This document shows, one piece after another, positions 8,389 to 17,277 of a stretch of 64,000 bases of DNA. Under the pieces are notes generated by a model. The model ran no database searches and was not told where the DNA came from. It saw nothing but the letters and a program-made list of their open reading frames with translations. A program made the translations under genes and the position numbers. Numbering within the stretch: the stretch's first letter is position 1; the number at the start of each line of letters is the position of its first letter. Source of the DNA: Fluviicola sp. (GTDB lineage: Bacteria > Bacteroidota > Bacteroidia > Flavobacteriales_D > Crocinitomicaceae); assembly GCA_031260455.1 (NCBI GenBank), contig JAIRJW010000027.1:1-64000 (forward strand), given 5' to 3'.

Positions 8389-10407
8389 TTAATACAAAAA
8401 GCTGTTATTCTTTCCGTAATCAAGCATTTGTTCGATAAATCCCTGATTATTTTCCATTTTGATGTCTTTAATCTTTCCATTGGAATCCATTATCGGGATA
8501 AAGACAGGATAAACGAATCCGCTGTAAGGTGCTATATCCAATGGTTTCACACGTTTCAACACTTCTGCATGGATTTTAGGGTCAACTTTTACTCCGTAAG
8601 TTTCAACCAGGTCTTTTCCTGCTTTGTAATCCCCTTCGGATTTGATCCGCTGGATTTCACGCAGCAAATCTCCAAAAAGTGTACGCAATTTGTTGTAATC
8701 CTTGATCTCATAATATGCTTTCCCGTTTCGCACCACTTTTTCAATGACTTTGTCTTTCTGTCCTTTTTCAAACACCCAGGCACTAATCAACTGTCGGTTT
8801 TGCATGTGTTCTTCTTCCAGGTTCTGGCCCGGTTCCAGGCGTTGTAGCTGAGTCATCAGCCCGTTTCTGATGTATCCGTCGTATTCGGCTTTTCCGACTT
8901 CCAGGGATTCAATCAGCCCCAATTCAACCATTTTCGGATCCATGATGTAATACAGACCAACCAGGTCAGCACGCGCTTCTTCAAGAGTCGAAGCATAGTT
9001 TTGTAAGGTTTCGGCCGGTTGTCCGACTCCTGCATTGATCTGTCCGCTGGCATGTCCGATTACTTCATGCAGTGCAGTATGCATTTTTCCTGCAATTGCT
9101 GCATATTTTTTTGCGCGGTCGATTTCTTCTTGGTCGTACGCAAATTCCTCCGTCAGGGCTGGTCCACCAGCTTTGTTGTATGCTTCGATCAGGTTCCCCA
9201 AGGAAACAGATTTGGAACCATGCATCTGACGAATCCAATTATTGTTCGGGAGGTTGACGCCGATAGGAGTGGAAGGTGCCGCATCTCCGGATTCGCTTGC
9301 AACTTCAACTACTTTATATGAAACACCTACTACTTTCTTTTTCTTGTGTTCCGGCATCAATGGGGAATTGTCTTCAAACCACTGCGCATTTTGAGCAATG
9401 ACAGCCATCCTTTTCGATGCATCGAAATCATTGATTTGTACGATGGATTCGAAATTCGCTCTTTTTCCTAACGCATCACCGTAAACTTCGATGAACCCGT
9501 TGATGTAATCAATATCGCCTTTGGTAGCGGTGGCCCAAAGCACGTTGTATTCATCCCATTTTTTCAGACTTCCGGTCTTGTAATAGTCAATCAGGACTTT
9601 CAATGCGTTGGCCTGCTGGTCATTCTCAGCTACGTTTACCGCTTTTTTAAGCCAGTAAATGATCTGGTCAATTGCCTGACCGTATTTTCCACCGCTTTTC
9701 CATACTTCTTCAACCAGTTTGCCATTCTTCAGGACGAGTGTTGAGTTGAGTCCCAGCTCCACAGGCATCGGATCATTCGGATCTGCTTTCCCTTTGTAAA
9801 AGTCTTCAACCATTTTCTGTGTTACTCCTTTCCCGTAGAAGTTATTTGCCGAAGCCACAATCATATCGACATTCGGATCTTTGACTTTGCGTTTTTTCTC
9901 CAGGTTCGGATTGAAGATCGCTTCCAGAGCTTCAGGGCTAAGGTTGTGCTGAACAGCTTTCATCAAGCTGGTGAAATAAGCTTTACTGAACGCCGGTTTG
10001 ATCTTGTCCATGCTGTAATGATGGTGAATTCCGTTGGAAAAGAAAACCTGTTTACTCCAGGTGTCGAATTTTTTCCAGTCAGCGCTGGTTTTATCCCCGG
10101 TATACTTTTCATGAATAGCTTCCAGCGTTCTCCGGATTTCAAGATTGAACCGGTTATTCTGGTCGTAATTAATATCACGGCCAGCCAAACCAGCCATCGA
10201 TAAATAATAAACCAATTCTTTCTGTTTCAAACTTAACTTGTTCCAGCTTGGAACCTCAAAGCGAAGAATCTGAATGTCTGCAAAGCGTTCAACGGTTGTT
10301 TCACCTGAAGTTGTTTTTTCTTCCGGCTCCGTTGATTTTTCTTTACTCCCGCAAGCTGCAGACAGGGCTAATAAAGAAGAAAAAGCGATCATATTGTGTA
10401 ATTTCAT
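8389..10407 (-). CDS. Dipeptidyl-peptidase III-like zinc peptidase (M49), lipoprotein
   Basis: 672 residues. The signal peptide ends in LSAAC, a clear lipobox, so the enzyme is membrane-anchored. The zinc motif of family M49, HExxGH, is present as HEVIGH near residue 446, followed about 30 residues later by EEARAD, which supplies the third ligand. DPP III removes dipeptides from the N-terminus of small peptides. Bacteroides homologues are known; here the exported location suggests processing of periplasmic or external peptides. Single-gene unit; repeats lie in the long upstream spacer. Confidence 0.9.
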   Translation of the reverse strand: MKLHNMIAFSSLLALSAACGSKEKSTEPEEKTTSGETTVERFADIQILRFEVPSWNKLSLKQKELVYYLSMAGLAGRDINYDQNNRFNLEIRRTLEAIHEKYTGDKTSADWKKFDTWSKQVFFSNGIHHHYSMDKIKPAFSKAYFTSLMKAVQHNLSPEALEAIFNPNLEKKRKVKDPNVDMIVASANNFYGKGVTQKMVEDFYKGKADPNDPMPVELGLNSTLVLKNGKLVEEVWKSGGKYGQAIDQIIYWLKKAVNVAENDQQANALKVLIDYYKTGSLKKWDEYNVLWATATKGDIDYINGFIEVYGDALGKRANFESIVQINDFDASKRMAVIAQNAQWFEDNSPLMPEHKKKKVVGVSYKVVEVASESGDAAPSTPIGVNLPNNNWIRQMHGSKSVSLGNLIEAYNKAGGPALTEEFAYDQEEIDRAKKYAAIAGKMHTALHEVIGHASGQINAGVGQPAETLQNYASTLEEARADLVGLYYIMDPKMVELGLIESLEVGKAEYDGYIRNGLMTQLQRLEPGQNLEEEHMQNRQLISAWVFEKGQKDKVIEKVVRNGKAYYEIKDYNKLRTLFGDLLREIQRIKSEGDYKAGKDLVETYGVKVDPKIHAEVLKRVKPLDIAPYSGFVYPVFIPIMDSNGKIKDIKMENNQGFIEQMLDYGKNNSFLY

Positions 10408-10718
10408 AGTAATTAATTATCTGTTTTGAAGATAACCAATTTTTTGATAATATGAACCGGGAAGTAACACAACCTGAAAAATACGAATAGATATGTGTTT
10501 GTTTACCTAATAATATCCATGTGTTTAGTATGATTTAGAAAGTTCAAAATAGATATAAAGTATATTAGGGAATTAATCACAATTCATACCCATACTTAAT
10601 TTTTCCCGCAAATAATAATACATATACCCCGTATATTAAATCATTTAAACTTTTACATCTTTCTTTTCAATTCCCGCTTTTGTGTAATAAGTTTTTCGAA
10701 GTATCGGTTTTCCATTAA
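10408..10718. other. Intergenic stretch upstream of the M49 peptidase
   Basis: 311 A+T-rich bases with no gene. It should carry the promoter of the minus-strand peptidase; a partial -7-like TATCTTCA (minus) is seen near 10425. The only notable structure is repeat copy A at 10568-10613. Confidence 0.6.
10568..10613 (+). repeat. Intergenic repeat family, copy A
   Basis: 46 bases beginning GGGAATTAATCACAATTCAT and ending TTTTTCCCGCAAAT. Closely related copies lie at 29247-29292 (inverted) and 39784-39823 (direct, with a 4-base deletion). All three are intergenic. Confidence 0.65.
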
Positions 10719-11315
10719 TCAATCATGAGAAACATAGCACTCTCCGGCAGTGACAGATACGTCAATCCGGTTTTCTTTTGGTACAATGGGGCAGGAGTAG
10801 CGATCTGAATAAGCACAATACGGATGATAAGAGGTGTTGAAATCCAGCTTTACTTTTTTTGCTTTCTTGCTAAAATAACAATCGAGGTACTTCCCGGCTC
10901 CGTATGTGAAGAATCCGGTTGTGGCATCTTTGAACGGAACAAAATAGTAGTTTTTGTATTCTTTCTTTCCGGCAAGTTCGAGGTTTTGATAGGTATTCAG
11001 TTTGCATAGTGTATCATTGATCTTAAATAACAGATAACCTGCTTTCCTGTAATAGACTGTGCGTTCCCTGTTCATGGGCATAACGAATGCTGGTCCGGTT
11101 TCTTTAATGAAATCCGCAGTGATAATGAAATTGGTATCAATCGGGAAGAAACAGATTTCGGGATGAATCTTCCGTTCTTCTTCGTTCAGTACTTTAGAAA
11201 GAAACTCAGCTTCGTTTTTTCGACGTTCCTTAGTTAAACTGTCGGCATAGGAAAGTTGTGAAAAGCACCCTTTACCAGATGCCAGAAACAGGATTGTGAA
11301 AGCAAGTGTTTTCAT
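10719..11315 (-). CDS. DUF1684 family exported protein
   Basis: 198 residues with an N-terminal signal peptide (cleavage likely after CFSQ). The C-terminal third carries the DUF1684 signature: YLDCYFS, DFNTSYHPYCAYSDRYSCPIVPKENRIDV and a terminal TAGE. The molecular function of this family is not established. It overlaps the yggS stop by 4 bases and is the last gene of the serC-serA-DUF1015-yggS unit, though a functional link is not implied. Confidence 0.85.
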   Translation of the reverse strand: MKTLAFTILFLASGKGCFSQLSYADSLTKERRKNEAEFLSKVLNEEERKIHPEICFFPIDTNFIITADFIKETGPAFVMPMNRERTVYYRKAGYLLFKINDTLCKLNTYQNLELAGKKEYKNYYFVPFKDATTGFFTYGAGKYLDCYFSKKAKKVKLDFNTSYHPYCAYSDRYSCPIVPKENRIDVSVTAGECYVSHD

Positions 11316-11983
11316 CGTTCCCCAAATAATGAACTCCCGACCCGAATCATGGTGCTGCCTTCTTCCAGTGCCAGTTTATAATCGCTGCTCATTCCCATGG
11401 AAAGGATCTTAAAGCTGGGGTTGTATTTAAAATAGTTGCTTTTCAGAATAGCGAAATAGTTATGCAGGTTCCGGAATTCATTGCGAACTTGTTCTTCATC
11501 ATCCGTAAAACTGGCCATTCCCATGAGTCCGTTGACAGATACGTACTGCATTTCTACAAATTCCCTGCTTTGAAGGATGTCCTCCGCTTCCTGGAAAGAA
11601 AGTCCGAATTTGCTGTCTTCCTGTGCAATATGAAATTGCAGCAGACAAGGAATAATCCGTCCCGCTTTTTCACCCTGGCTGTTAATTTCCCGGAGCAGTT
11701 TCATGCTGTCAACGGAATGGATTAAGGACACAAAAGAGGCAATATATTTGACTTTATTGCTTTGCAAATGCCCAATCAGATGCCACTGGATATCTTTGGG
11801 CAGCACTTCCCATTTTTCGACCATTTCCTGCACTTTGTTTTCTCCGAAAACACGTTGTCCTGCATTGTAAGCTTCCTGTACCAGTGAAGCGGGCTTTGTT
11901 TTTGACACAGCTACCAACACGGCTGTGCCGCCAAGTTCTTCTTTCAGATTTCGGATTCGTTCTGCTAAAGACATATTATTCAT
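11312..11983 (-). CDS. yggS: YggS family pyridoxal-phosphate homeostasis protein
   Basis: 223 residues, normal for the PLPBP/YggS family. The PLP-binding lysine lies in VAVSKTKP (residues ~24-31). Other family motifs are FGENKVQEM, WHLIGHLQSNKVK, HSVDS and LSMGMSSDYKLALEEGSTMIRVGSSLFG. The protein has a single TIM-barrel domain and no known enzymatic activity; it buffers PLP and affects amino-acid pools. It overlaps the DUF1015 gene by 8 bases if ATG 11983 is used, or follows it by one base from ATG 11974. Grouping with the PLP enzyme SerC is sensible. Confidence 0.93.
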   Translation of the reverse strand: MNNMSLAERIRNLKEELGGTAVLVAVSKTKPASLVQEAYNAGQRVFGENKVQEMVEKWEVLPKDIQWHLIGHLQSNKVKYIASFVSLIHSVDSMKLLREINSQGEKAGRIIPCLLQFHIAQEDSKFGLSFQEAEDILQSREFVEMQYVSVNGLMGMASFTDDEEQVRNEFRNLHNYFAILKSNYFKYNPSFKILSMGMSSDYKLALEEGSTMIRVGSSLFGER

Positions 11984-13211
11984 TAATGTTGTAAATGGTC
12001 AGTCCGCTTCTCATTTTCGGCTCCACCCAAGTCGATTTTGGAGGCATGATTCCTCCCTGATCGGCAACTTCTTTCATTTCGTCAATGGATGCAGGGAAAA
12101 GCAGGAATCCGACTTTGAAATCTTCTTTTCTGACTGATTCTGCTATTTCTTTCAATTCTCTCGTTCCCGGAACAAAATCAATGTCCTTGCTGGTTTTCAG
12201 ATCTTCAATTCCCAGAATGGGAGTGAGGATGTAATCTGTAAGGATTTGCGCGTCGAGTTGTTTTACGACATCTTTGGTTTGAAGAATTTCCGTTTTTACT
12301 TTGAAAGAATAAGCCGATTTTCCGATCAGGCAAATGATTTCATGTCGCTGCTCAGGTTTTCGGGCTCTTTTCAACTCTTCAATCCCGAAAGATACTTCAC
12401 AAGCTTTCAGGAAATCTGAGACAGACAACCCGTTCAAGTGTTTCACCAACCGTTGAAATTCCAGGATTTCCAGTTTTTGTTCATCGATCAGGTAAGCGAG
12501 GAAGAAATCCTGATTTGGAAATAAGGTTTTTTTGTTTTTCCTGATCGTATCTTTCAAGCGGGCAGAGGAGGCGGAACGGTGATGCCCGTCTGCAATATAC
12601 AATTCTTTCAATCCGGCGTAGATTGCAATCAGTTTCGGGTCTTTCTCTGCCGGAATGATCCATAATTCGTGCTTGATCTCGTCGGTTGTAGAAAACTCGT
12701 ATTCCGGGCGGGTTTTCATGATTTTATCCAGGTATTTATCCAGTTCCGGTAAGTGTTTGTGGGCAAGTAAAACAGGTTCGGCGTTAAAACCAGTGATGTT
12801 CAGATAGTTTGTGAACATCGATTCGCGGGAAGTAATTGTAGCTTCGTGCTTCTTGATCTGATTGTTGCGATATTCTTCGATGCTTACACCAGCGATAACG
12901 CCGGTAAACTGATGGGTTCCTTTCGTTTGACGATATACATAAAATGAATCCTCGGGATCCTGGATCAGAATTCCGTCTTCGATAAACGATTCGAAGCGGG
13001 CCTTGATAGCTTCAAAACGCTCTGCGGAATTGGCTTTGGAATGGTGCTCGTTATCGCCTTCCGGGTGAATGATATGCAGAAAAGTATAAGGATTTTCATC
13101 CAGTTTTGCACGCAGAACATGCTTGCGATAAGCTGCAAGAGGTCGTGTTGAAACCAGCTGTGCTTTATCTCTTGTCGGACGAATAGCCTTGAAAGGGTGG
13201 ATTACGGACAT
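11976..13211 (-). CDS. DUF1015 family protein of the serine operon
   Basis: 411 residues, the usual length for DUF1015. It starts with the family's conserved Pro-Phe-rich opening (HPFKAIRPTRDKA) and contains the central YIADGHHRSASS motif near residue 210, reminiscent of a nucleotide or phosphate-binding site. No export signal, so cytoplasmic. It begins 11 bases after serA and overlaps yggS. DUF1015 genes repeatedly sit beside serA/serC in Bacteroidota and Firmicutes, which points to serine or PLP metabolism; the reaction remains unassigned. Confidence 0.88.
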   Translation of the reverse strand: MSVIHPFKAIRPTRDKAQLVSTRPLAAYRKHVLRAKLDENPYTFLHIIHPEGDNEHHSKANSAERFEAIKARFESFIEDGILIQDPEDSFYVYRQTKGTHQFTGVIAGVSIEEYRNNQIKKHEATITSRESMFTNYLNITGFNAEPVLLAHKHLPELDKYLDKIMKTRPEYEFSTTDEIKHELWIIPAEKDPKLIAIYAGLKELYIADGHHRSASSARLKDTIRKNKKTLFPNQDFFLAYLIDEQKLEILEFQRLVKHLNGLSVSDFLKACEVSFGIEELKRARKPEQRHEIICLIGKSAYSFKVKTEILQTKDVVKQLDAQILTDYILTPILGIEDLKTSKDIDFVPGTRELKEIAESVRKEDFKVGFLLFPASIDEMKEVADQGGIMPPKSTWVEPKMRSGLTIYNINE

Positions 13212-13222
13212 TCTGGGAGCAA

Positions 13223-14188
13223 CTATGCCGGAATCTGGATTCCAAACTGTTTTACAATCAGATCTGCCAGTTCCAGACCGATCCGGTCCTGAGCTTCTCC
13301 CGTTGCCGCTCCGATGTGAGGTGTTGTCCCAATCTTTTCATTGTTTAGCAAATCTGCCCTCGGATTTGGTTCGTTTTCAAAAACATCCAGTCCGGCATAA
13401 GCTACTTTTCCTTCGGAAATAGCTGCCAGCAAAGCTTCTTCATCGATCACTCCGCCACGTGCGGTATTGACCAGAACTACTCCTTTTTTCATCAGGTCGA
13501 ATTCCTCCTTTTTGATGATAGCGGAGCCGTCTGCCTGTTTTGGAATGTGAAGTGATATGAAATCCGCTTCTTTCAAAGCAGTATGCAGATCGAAGGTTGA
13601 CTGTACCGGCACTTTAACTTCTCCGAATCCGTGAATTACAAGGGAAATTTCTGCCGTAACAGCATGATTGTTTACTGCGATAACTTTCATCCCGCAACCT
13701 AGGGCGTAACTTGCCAAAGATTGCCCGATACGTCCAAAACCGACAATAGCAATGGTCTTTTCCCGCAGTTCGGTTCCTTTTCCATATTTCTTTTTCAACG
13801 CGGAGAAATCTCCTGTTTCCATTTGTTTGAAAGAATCATTCAGGAAACGAGCCCCGGCAAACAGGTGTCCCATGACCAACTCAGCAACGGATTGGGAAGA
13901 AGAAGCCGGAGTATTGATTACAGATAATCCTTTTTCAATGGCATAAGCCACATCAATATTATCCATTCCGACACCGCCTCTTCCCAGTAATTTCAATCCC
14001 GGACAGGAGTCAATGACGTTTTGACGGATCGTTGTGGCGCTACGAACCAGGATGATTTCAATGTTGTTCATATTGACATAATCAATCAGGTCGTCCTGGG
14101 CCACTTTATCTGTAATAACAGTATAGCCAGCTTTTTCAAGCGCATCTTTTCCTTCATTCGAAATTCCGTCGTTTGCTAATATTTTCAT
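13223..14188 (-). CDS. serA: D-3-phosphoglycerate dehydrogenase
   Basis: 321 residues: a short SerA without the C-terminal ACT regulatory domain. It oxidises 3-phosphoglycerate to 3-phosphohydroxypyruvate, the first step of serine synthesis. The Rossmann motif GFGRIGQSLA lies near residue 150. Catalytic residues of the D-2-hydroxyacid dehydrogenase family are visible: Arg in NTARGGVID, Glu in FENEP and His in PHIGAAT. The start ATG overlaps the serC stop codon by one base (TAATG), indicating translational coupling. Lack of ACT suggests no serine feedback through that domain. Confidence 0.95.
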   Translation of the reverse strand: MKILANDGISNEGKDALEKAGYTVITDKVAQDDLIDYVNMNNIEIILVRSATTIRQNVIDSCPGLKLLGRGGVGMDNIDVAYAIEKGLSVINTPASSSQSVAELVMGHLFAGARFLNDSFKQMETGDFSALKKKYGKGTELREKTIAIVGFGRIGQSLASYALGCGMKVIAVNNHAVTAEISLVIHGFGEVKVPVQSTFDLHTALKEADFISLHIPKQADGSAIIKKEEFDLMKKGVVLVNTARGGVIDEEALLAAISEGKVAYAGLDVFENEPNPRADLLNNEKIGTTPHIGAATGEAQDRIGLELADLIVKQFGIQIPA

Positions 14189-15258
14189 TACCCGTGTTTT
14201 TTAGAAAATTCGTTCATGACATCAACCAAAACCTGAGTGCTGTCCAGCTCCAATGCGTTGTACATGGAAGCTCTGTAGCCGCCAACACTTCTGTGTCCGT
14301 TCAAACCTACAATTCCTGCCGCTTTCCATGCTGCATCAAATTCATCTTTTAACGCTTCATTTGTAAGCAGAAAGTTGACGTTCATTTCAGAACGGTCTTC
14401 TACGGCTGCTGTTCCGCGGAACAAGGGATTGGAATCGATTTCTCCGTAGAGCAGGCTTGCCTTTGCTTTGTTTTTCAATGCCATTTTTGGAATTCCGCCG
14501 TTTGCAAGTAAATCTCTTAAATTCAGCATGGCAACATAAACAGAGAATACGGGAGGTGTATTGTACATGGAGTCTTTATCAGCGTGTTGTTTCAAATCCA
14601 GGTAACTCGGCATGAACGGAGAAGTGGATTTTCCAAGCGCTTCTTTTTTTACAATGTATAAAGTAGCTCCTGCCGGTCCTAGGTTCTTCTGAGCACCTGC
14701 GTAAATCAAATCAAAATCGGAGACGTTGATTTCTTTGGAGAAAATATCCGAAGACATGTCACAAACCAATGGAAGATCCGTTTTCGGGAATTCTTTGAAT
14801 TGCGTTCCGAAGATCGTGTTATTGGATGTGAAATGAACATAATCAACATCTGTCGGGATCTGAAGGTTTTTTGGTATGTAGCTGAAGTTTTTGTCTTCAG
14901 AAGATGCAAATATATTCACGTCAACTCCCACCTTTTTTGCTTCCTTGATTGCCCCGGAAGCCCAGGTTCCGGTATTGATGTATCCGGCTTTTTTGGTTGA
15001 ACGCATCATATTCAGTGCTGCAATTGTAAAGCCTAAAGTTGCGCCGCCCTGCAGGTAGAGCACCTCATAGGCGTCAGAGATGTTTAATACTTTTTTTACT
15101 AAATCACGCGCTTCCTGCATCACTGCTTCATAATCTTTGCTTCTGTGGGAAATTTCGAGGATGGATAATCCGTTAAAGTCTAATACTGCCTGAGAAGCTT
15201 GTTTGAATACGTTTTGCGGAAGAATACACGGTCCTGCACCAAAGTTATGTTTTTTCAT
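14188..15258 (-). CDS. serC: Phosphoserine aminotransferase
   Basis: 356 residues from ATG 15258 (MKKHNFGAGP), the standard family start; the frame extends upstream to 15351 but that part is not homologous and overlaps the terminator of the preceding gene. SerC converts 3-phosphohydroxypyruvate to phosphoserine using glutamate and PLP. The PLP lysine is in YAGAQKNLGPAG. C-terminal NGHRSVGGYRASMYN is typical. It is the first gene of the serC-serA-DUF1015-yggS-DUF1684 unit. Confidence 0.96.
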   Translation of the reverse strand: MKKHNFGAGPCILPQNVFKQASQAVLDFNGLSILEISHRSKDYEAVMQEARDLVKKVLNISDAYEVLYLQGGATLGFTIAALNMMRSTKKAGYINTGTWASGAIKEAKKVGVDVNIFASSEDKNFSYIPKNLQIPTDVDYVHFTSNNTIFGTQFKEFPKTDLPLVCDMSSDIFSKEINVSDFDLIYAGAQKNLGPAGATLYIVKKEALGKSTSPFMPSYLDLKQHADKDSMYNTPPVFSVYVAMLNLRDLLANGGIPKMALKNKAKASLLYGEIDSNPLFRGTAAVEDRSEMNVNFLLTNEALKDEFDAAWKAAGIVGLNGHRSVGGYRASMYNALELDSTQVLVDVMNEFSKKHG

Positions 15259-15352
15259 GATTTGATTTATTTTGCTCTCTGTTTGAGAAGTGTACAAAAA
15301 TCGAGATTTTTGAACTAAAAGAGAAGCGTTTTTCTTTAAAATATTTTGCAAA

Positions 15353-15380
15353 AAAAGCTCTGCCTATGGACAGAGCTTTT
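15353..15380 (-). terminator. Intrinsic terminator after the THX gene
   Basis: AAAAGCTCTG (15353-15362) pairs exactly with CAGAGCTTTT (15371-15380) around an 8-base loop. The minus-strand transcript of the THX gene would end in a U-rich tail. It separates THX from serC. Confidence 0.75.
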
Positions 15381-15406
15381 CATATACAGAATTTTTGTTC
15401 ATTCAA

Positions 15407-15637
15407 TTATTCTTCAGATTTCTTGGCTGGTTTTGCTGCGGTCTTTTTTACTACTGTTTTTTTTTCAGCTGCAGGCTTTGCAGTTGTTTTTTTAACAGCC
15501 GTTTTTGTCGCGTCAGCGGCTTCTTTTTTTGCAGCTACCGGCTTAGCTGTTGCAATAGCTTTTTTTCTTTTACGAGTATTACCATAGGAACCGTTTACAC
15601 GTTTTCCTTTTGCTGTCTTGATATCACCTTTTCCCAT
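15407..15637 (-). CDS. 30S ribosomal protein THX with Ala/Lys-rich tail
   Basis: 76 residues. The first ~26 residues (MGKGDIKTAKGKR, then NGSYGNTRKRKK) match bacterial ribosomal protein THX, a small basic peptide that stabilises the head of the 30S subunit. In Thermus it is only ~26 residues long. The remaining ~50 residues are a low-complexity tail of Lys, Ala, Thr and Val with repeated VKKTxAKPA units, similar in composition to histone H1-like tails. Single gene with its own terminator. High basic content fits RNA binding. Confidence 0.85.
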   Translation of the reverse strand: MGKGDIKTAKGKRVNGSYGNTRKRKKAIATAKPVAAKKEAADATKTAVKKTTAKPAAEKKTVVKKTAAKPAKKSEE

Positions 15638-15761
15638 AATAGTTTTTTATTTTTTTCGTATGAAAAGTATACAAATATAACTTTCTCTGCGAGTTGGAAG
15701 CTAAAAAATGGTCAAAAAGTTCAATAGTTCGTTTTTGAATTGAAACATTTGAATTTTTTAA

Positions 15762-16436
15762 CTACTTTGAGTCTTTCAAGCGTTTTTCAAGTTCTTTGCG
15801 GACTACCTCGCCGTTGCGCATATAACGCTGACACCATTTTAGTTTTACATCAGTTTGTTCTTCCTCAGAAAGCTTCCAGTTCAGTTCCGACTCAACCAGT
15901 CGCTGGCGAAGTGCCTGTAGAGTAAGTGCTACCGAAACCGAGACGTTGAAACTCTCGGTAAATCCAACCATCGGGATGGCTACTTTATAGTCTGCAATTT
16001 CGCGAATATTATCCGAAATGCCTTCCCATTCGGTTCCGAATGAAAGTACAAGTGGCTGGTCGAGCGGGATATCAAAAACAGAAAGATTCGCATCGGGAGT
16101 CAAAGCTGCGATTTTATATCCTTTGGATTTCAGTCCGGTAATGGCATCCATCAGAGGAGTTGCTCCTTCATTGTAGTTAAACAGATCGACCCATCTTCCT
16201 GCTCCACGCGCAATATCGCGCTGTACTTTATATTGATTTTTACTTTCAACGACATGCAGTTCCTGGATACCAAAGCAGTCACAACTTCTCAAAACGGCAC
16301 TGGCATTGTGTTCCTGGTAAATTTCCTCCAATAAAACAGTTAAGTAGCGCGTTCTGTTGGATGCCACATCGTCAAATAATCGGCCTTTTACCTCTGGGAT
16401 TAAGTCATAGAATGCATGAAGCAATTCATTTTTCAT
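15762..16436 (-). CDS. trmH: tRNA (guanosine(18)-2'-O)-methyltransferase, SpoU family
   Basis: 224 residues. All three SpoU/TrmH motifs are present: NASAVLRSCDCFG (motif 1), LSFGTEWEGIS (motif 2) and IPMVGFTESFNVSVSVAL (motif 3), forming the trefoil-knot SAM site. The C-terminal basic helix region (LKWCQRYMRN) is like that of TrmH rather than RlmB, which has an N-terminal L30e-like domain missing here. TrmH methylates the ribose of G18 in the D-loop. Cytoplasmic; monocistronic. Confidence 0.9.
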   Translation of the reverse strand: MKNELLHAFYDLIPEVKGRLFDDVASNRTRYLTVLLEEIYQEHNASAVLRSCDCFGIQELHVVESKNQYKVQRDIARGAGRWVDLFNYNEGATPLMDAITGLKSKGYKIAALTPDANLSVFDIPLDQPLVLSFGTEWEGISDNIREIADYKVAIPMVGFTESFNVSVSVALTLQALRQRLVESELNWKLSEEEQTDVKLKWCQRYMRNGEVVRKELEKRLKDSK

Positions 16437-16463
16437 GCTGCAAAACTAGTGATTTTAAGGGAA

Positions 16464-16893
16464 TCATTGTTTCATTACACGCTTCACATCTCTTCCATTT
16501 GAAGCTGTTATCTCAAATAAATAAGTTCCCTGTTTGAGGTGTGAGGTTGTTATTTCCGCATCTTTCTGGATGTTGTGTTTTTCAATTTCCTTTCCCTGCA
16601 AATCTAAAATGCGAAGCTGCGCCTGAGAATCGGGAAAGTGAATATGAACTTGTTTCGTTGCCGGATTCGGGAAAACGGTTACTGAACCGGATACCGTCAG
16701 ATTTTCCAGCCCGAGCCAAGTTGGAGTAACTGTTTCCTTACATAATACCCGGATCGTCGATTCTGGAAAAATCTAACAGTTTATAGTTTAATCGAACGGC
16801 AATTCCATTATTTTCCATCTGAACCTAGGAATGAGAATATAATGATAATAACGATATAAACCAAATGAAAGTTAGTAGTTGGTTTGATTTCAT
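16464..16893 (-). pseudogene. Decayed T9SS cargo gene (signal peptide plus C-terminal sorting domain)
   Basis: From ATG 16893 the minus strand encodes a signal peptide (MKSNQLLTFIWFISLLSLYS) that meets an in-frame TAG at 16825-16827; the same frame then continues VQMENNGIAVRLNYKLL before stopping. In another frame, 16464 to about 16775, lies an intact-looking type A sorting domain of the type IX secretion system: VFPNPA, then RILDLQGKEI, HLKQGTYLFEI and a basic end KRVMKQ-stop. There is no ATG for that frame. So both ends of an exported protein survive, with the middle deleted and at least one nonsense and one frameshift change. Confidence 0.75.
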
Positions 16894-16952
16894 AACGTGA
16901 AGTGAATAATAAGGCTATTTTTTTATTGTTTTTGGTTGAAGACAGGAATAAT

Positions 16953-16983
16953 AAAAATCCCTCCGTTTTTACGGAGGGATTTT
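16953..16983 (-). terminator. Intrinsic terminator of the HU gene
   Basis: AAAATCCCTCCGT and ACGGAGGGATTTT form a perfect 13-bp stem with a 4-base loop, 22 bases after the HU stop codon, followed on the minus strand by further T residues. Confidence 0.85.
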
Positions 16984-17004
16984 AGTGTTTAAGAATGATG
17001 CTTC

Positions 17005-17277
17005 TTAATTAACTGCCCCGGATAACTCAACACCAGCTTTGAAACGTACAACATTTTTAGCTGCGATTTTGATTTCTTTTCCGGTTTGTGGGTTACGACC
17101 AGTTCTTGCTTCTCGTTTAGAAACCGAGAAAGATCCGAATCCTACCAAAGAAACACGATCCCCTTTTTTCATTGCTCCCACTGTAGCTCCTACAAATGCA
17201 TCCAATGCTTTTTTTGCGTCAGCTTTAGACAATCCTGCTTCAGAAGCAATTGCATCAATTAATTCTGCTTTGTTCAT
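17005..17277 (-). CDS. HU family DNA-binding protein
   Basis: 90 residues from ATG 17277 (MNKAELIDAIASEAG), the standard HU start; an upstream in-frame start at 17319 would add 14 residues from the leader and overlaps the -7 box. Conserved features: GLSKADAKKALDAF, the VSLVGFGSFSV core and the DNA-binding arm ARTGRNPQTGKEI followed by AAKNVVRFKAG. It forms dimers that bend DNA and compact the nucleoid. It has its own promoter and terminator. Confidence 0.95.
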   Translation of the reverse strand: MNKAELIDAIASEAGLSKADAKKALDAFVGATVGAMKKGDRVSLVGFGSFSVSKREARTGRNPQTGKEIKIAAKNVVRFKAGVELSGAVN

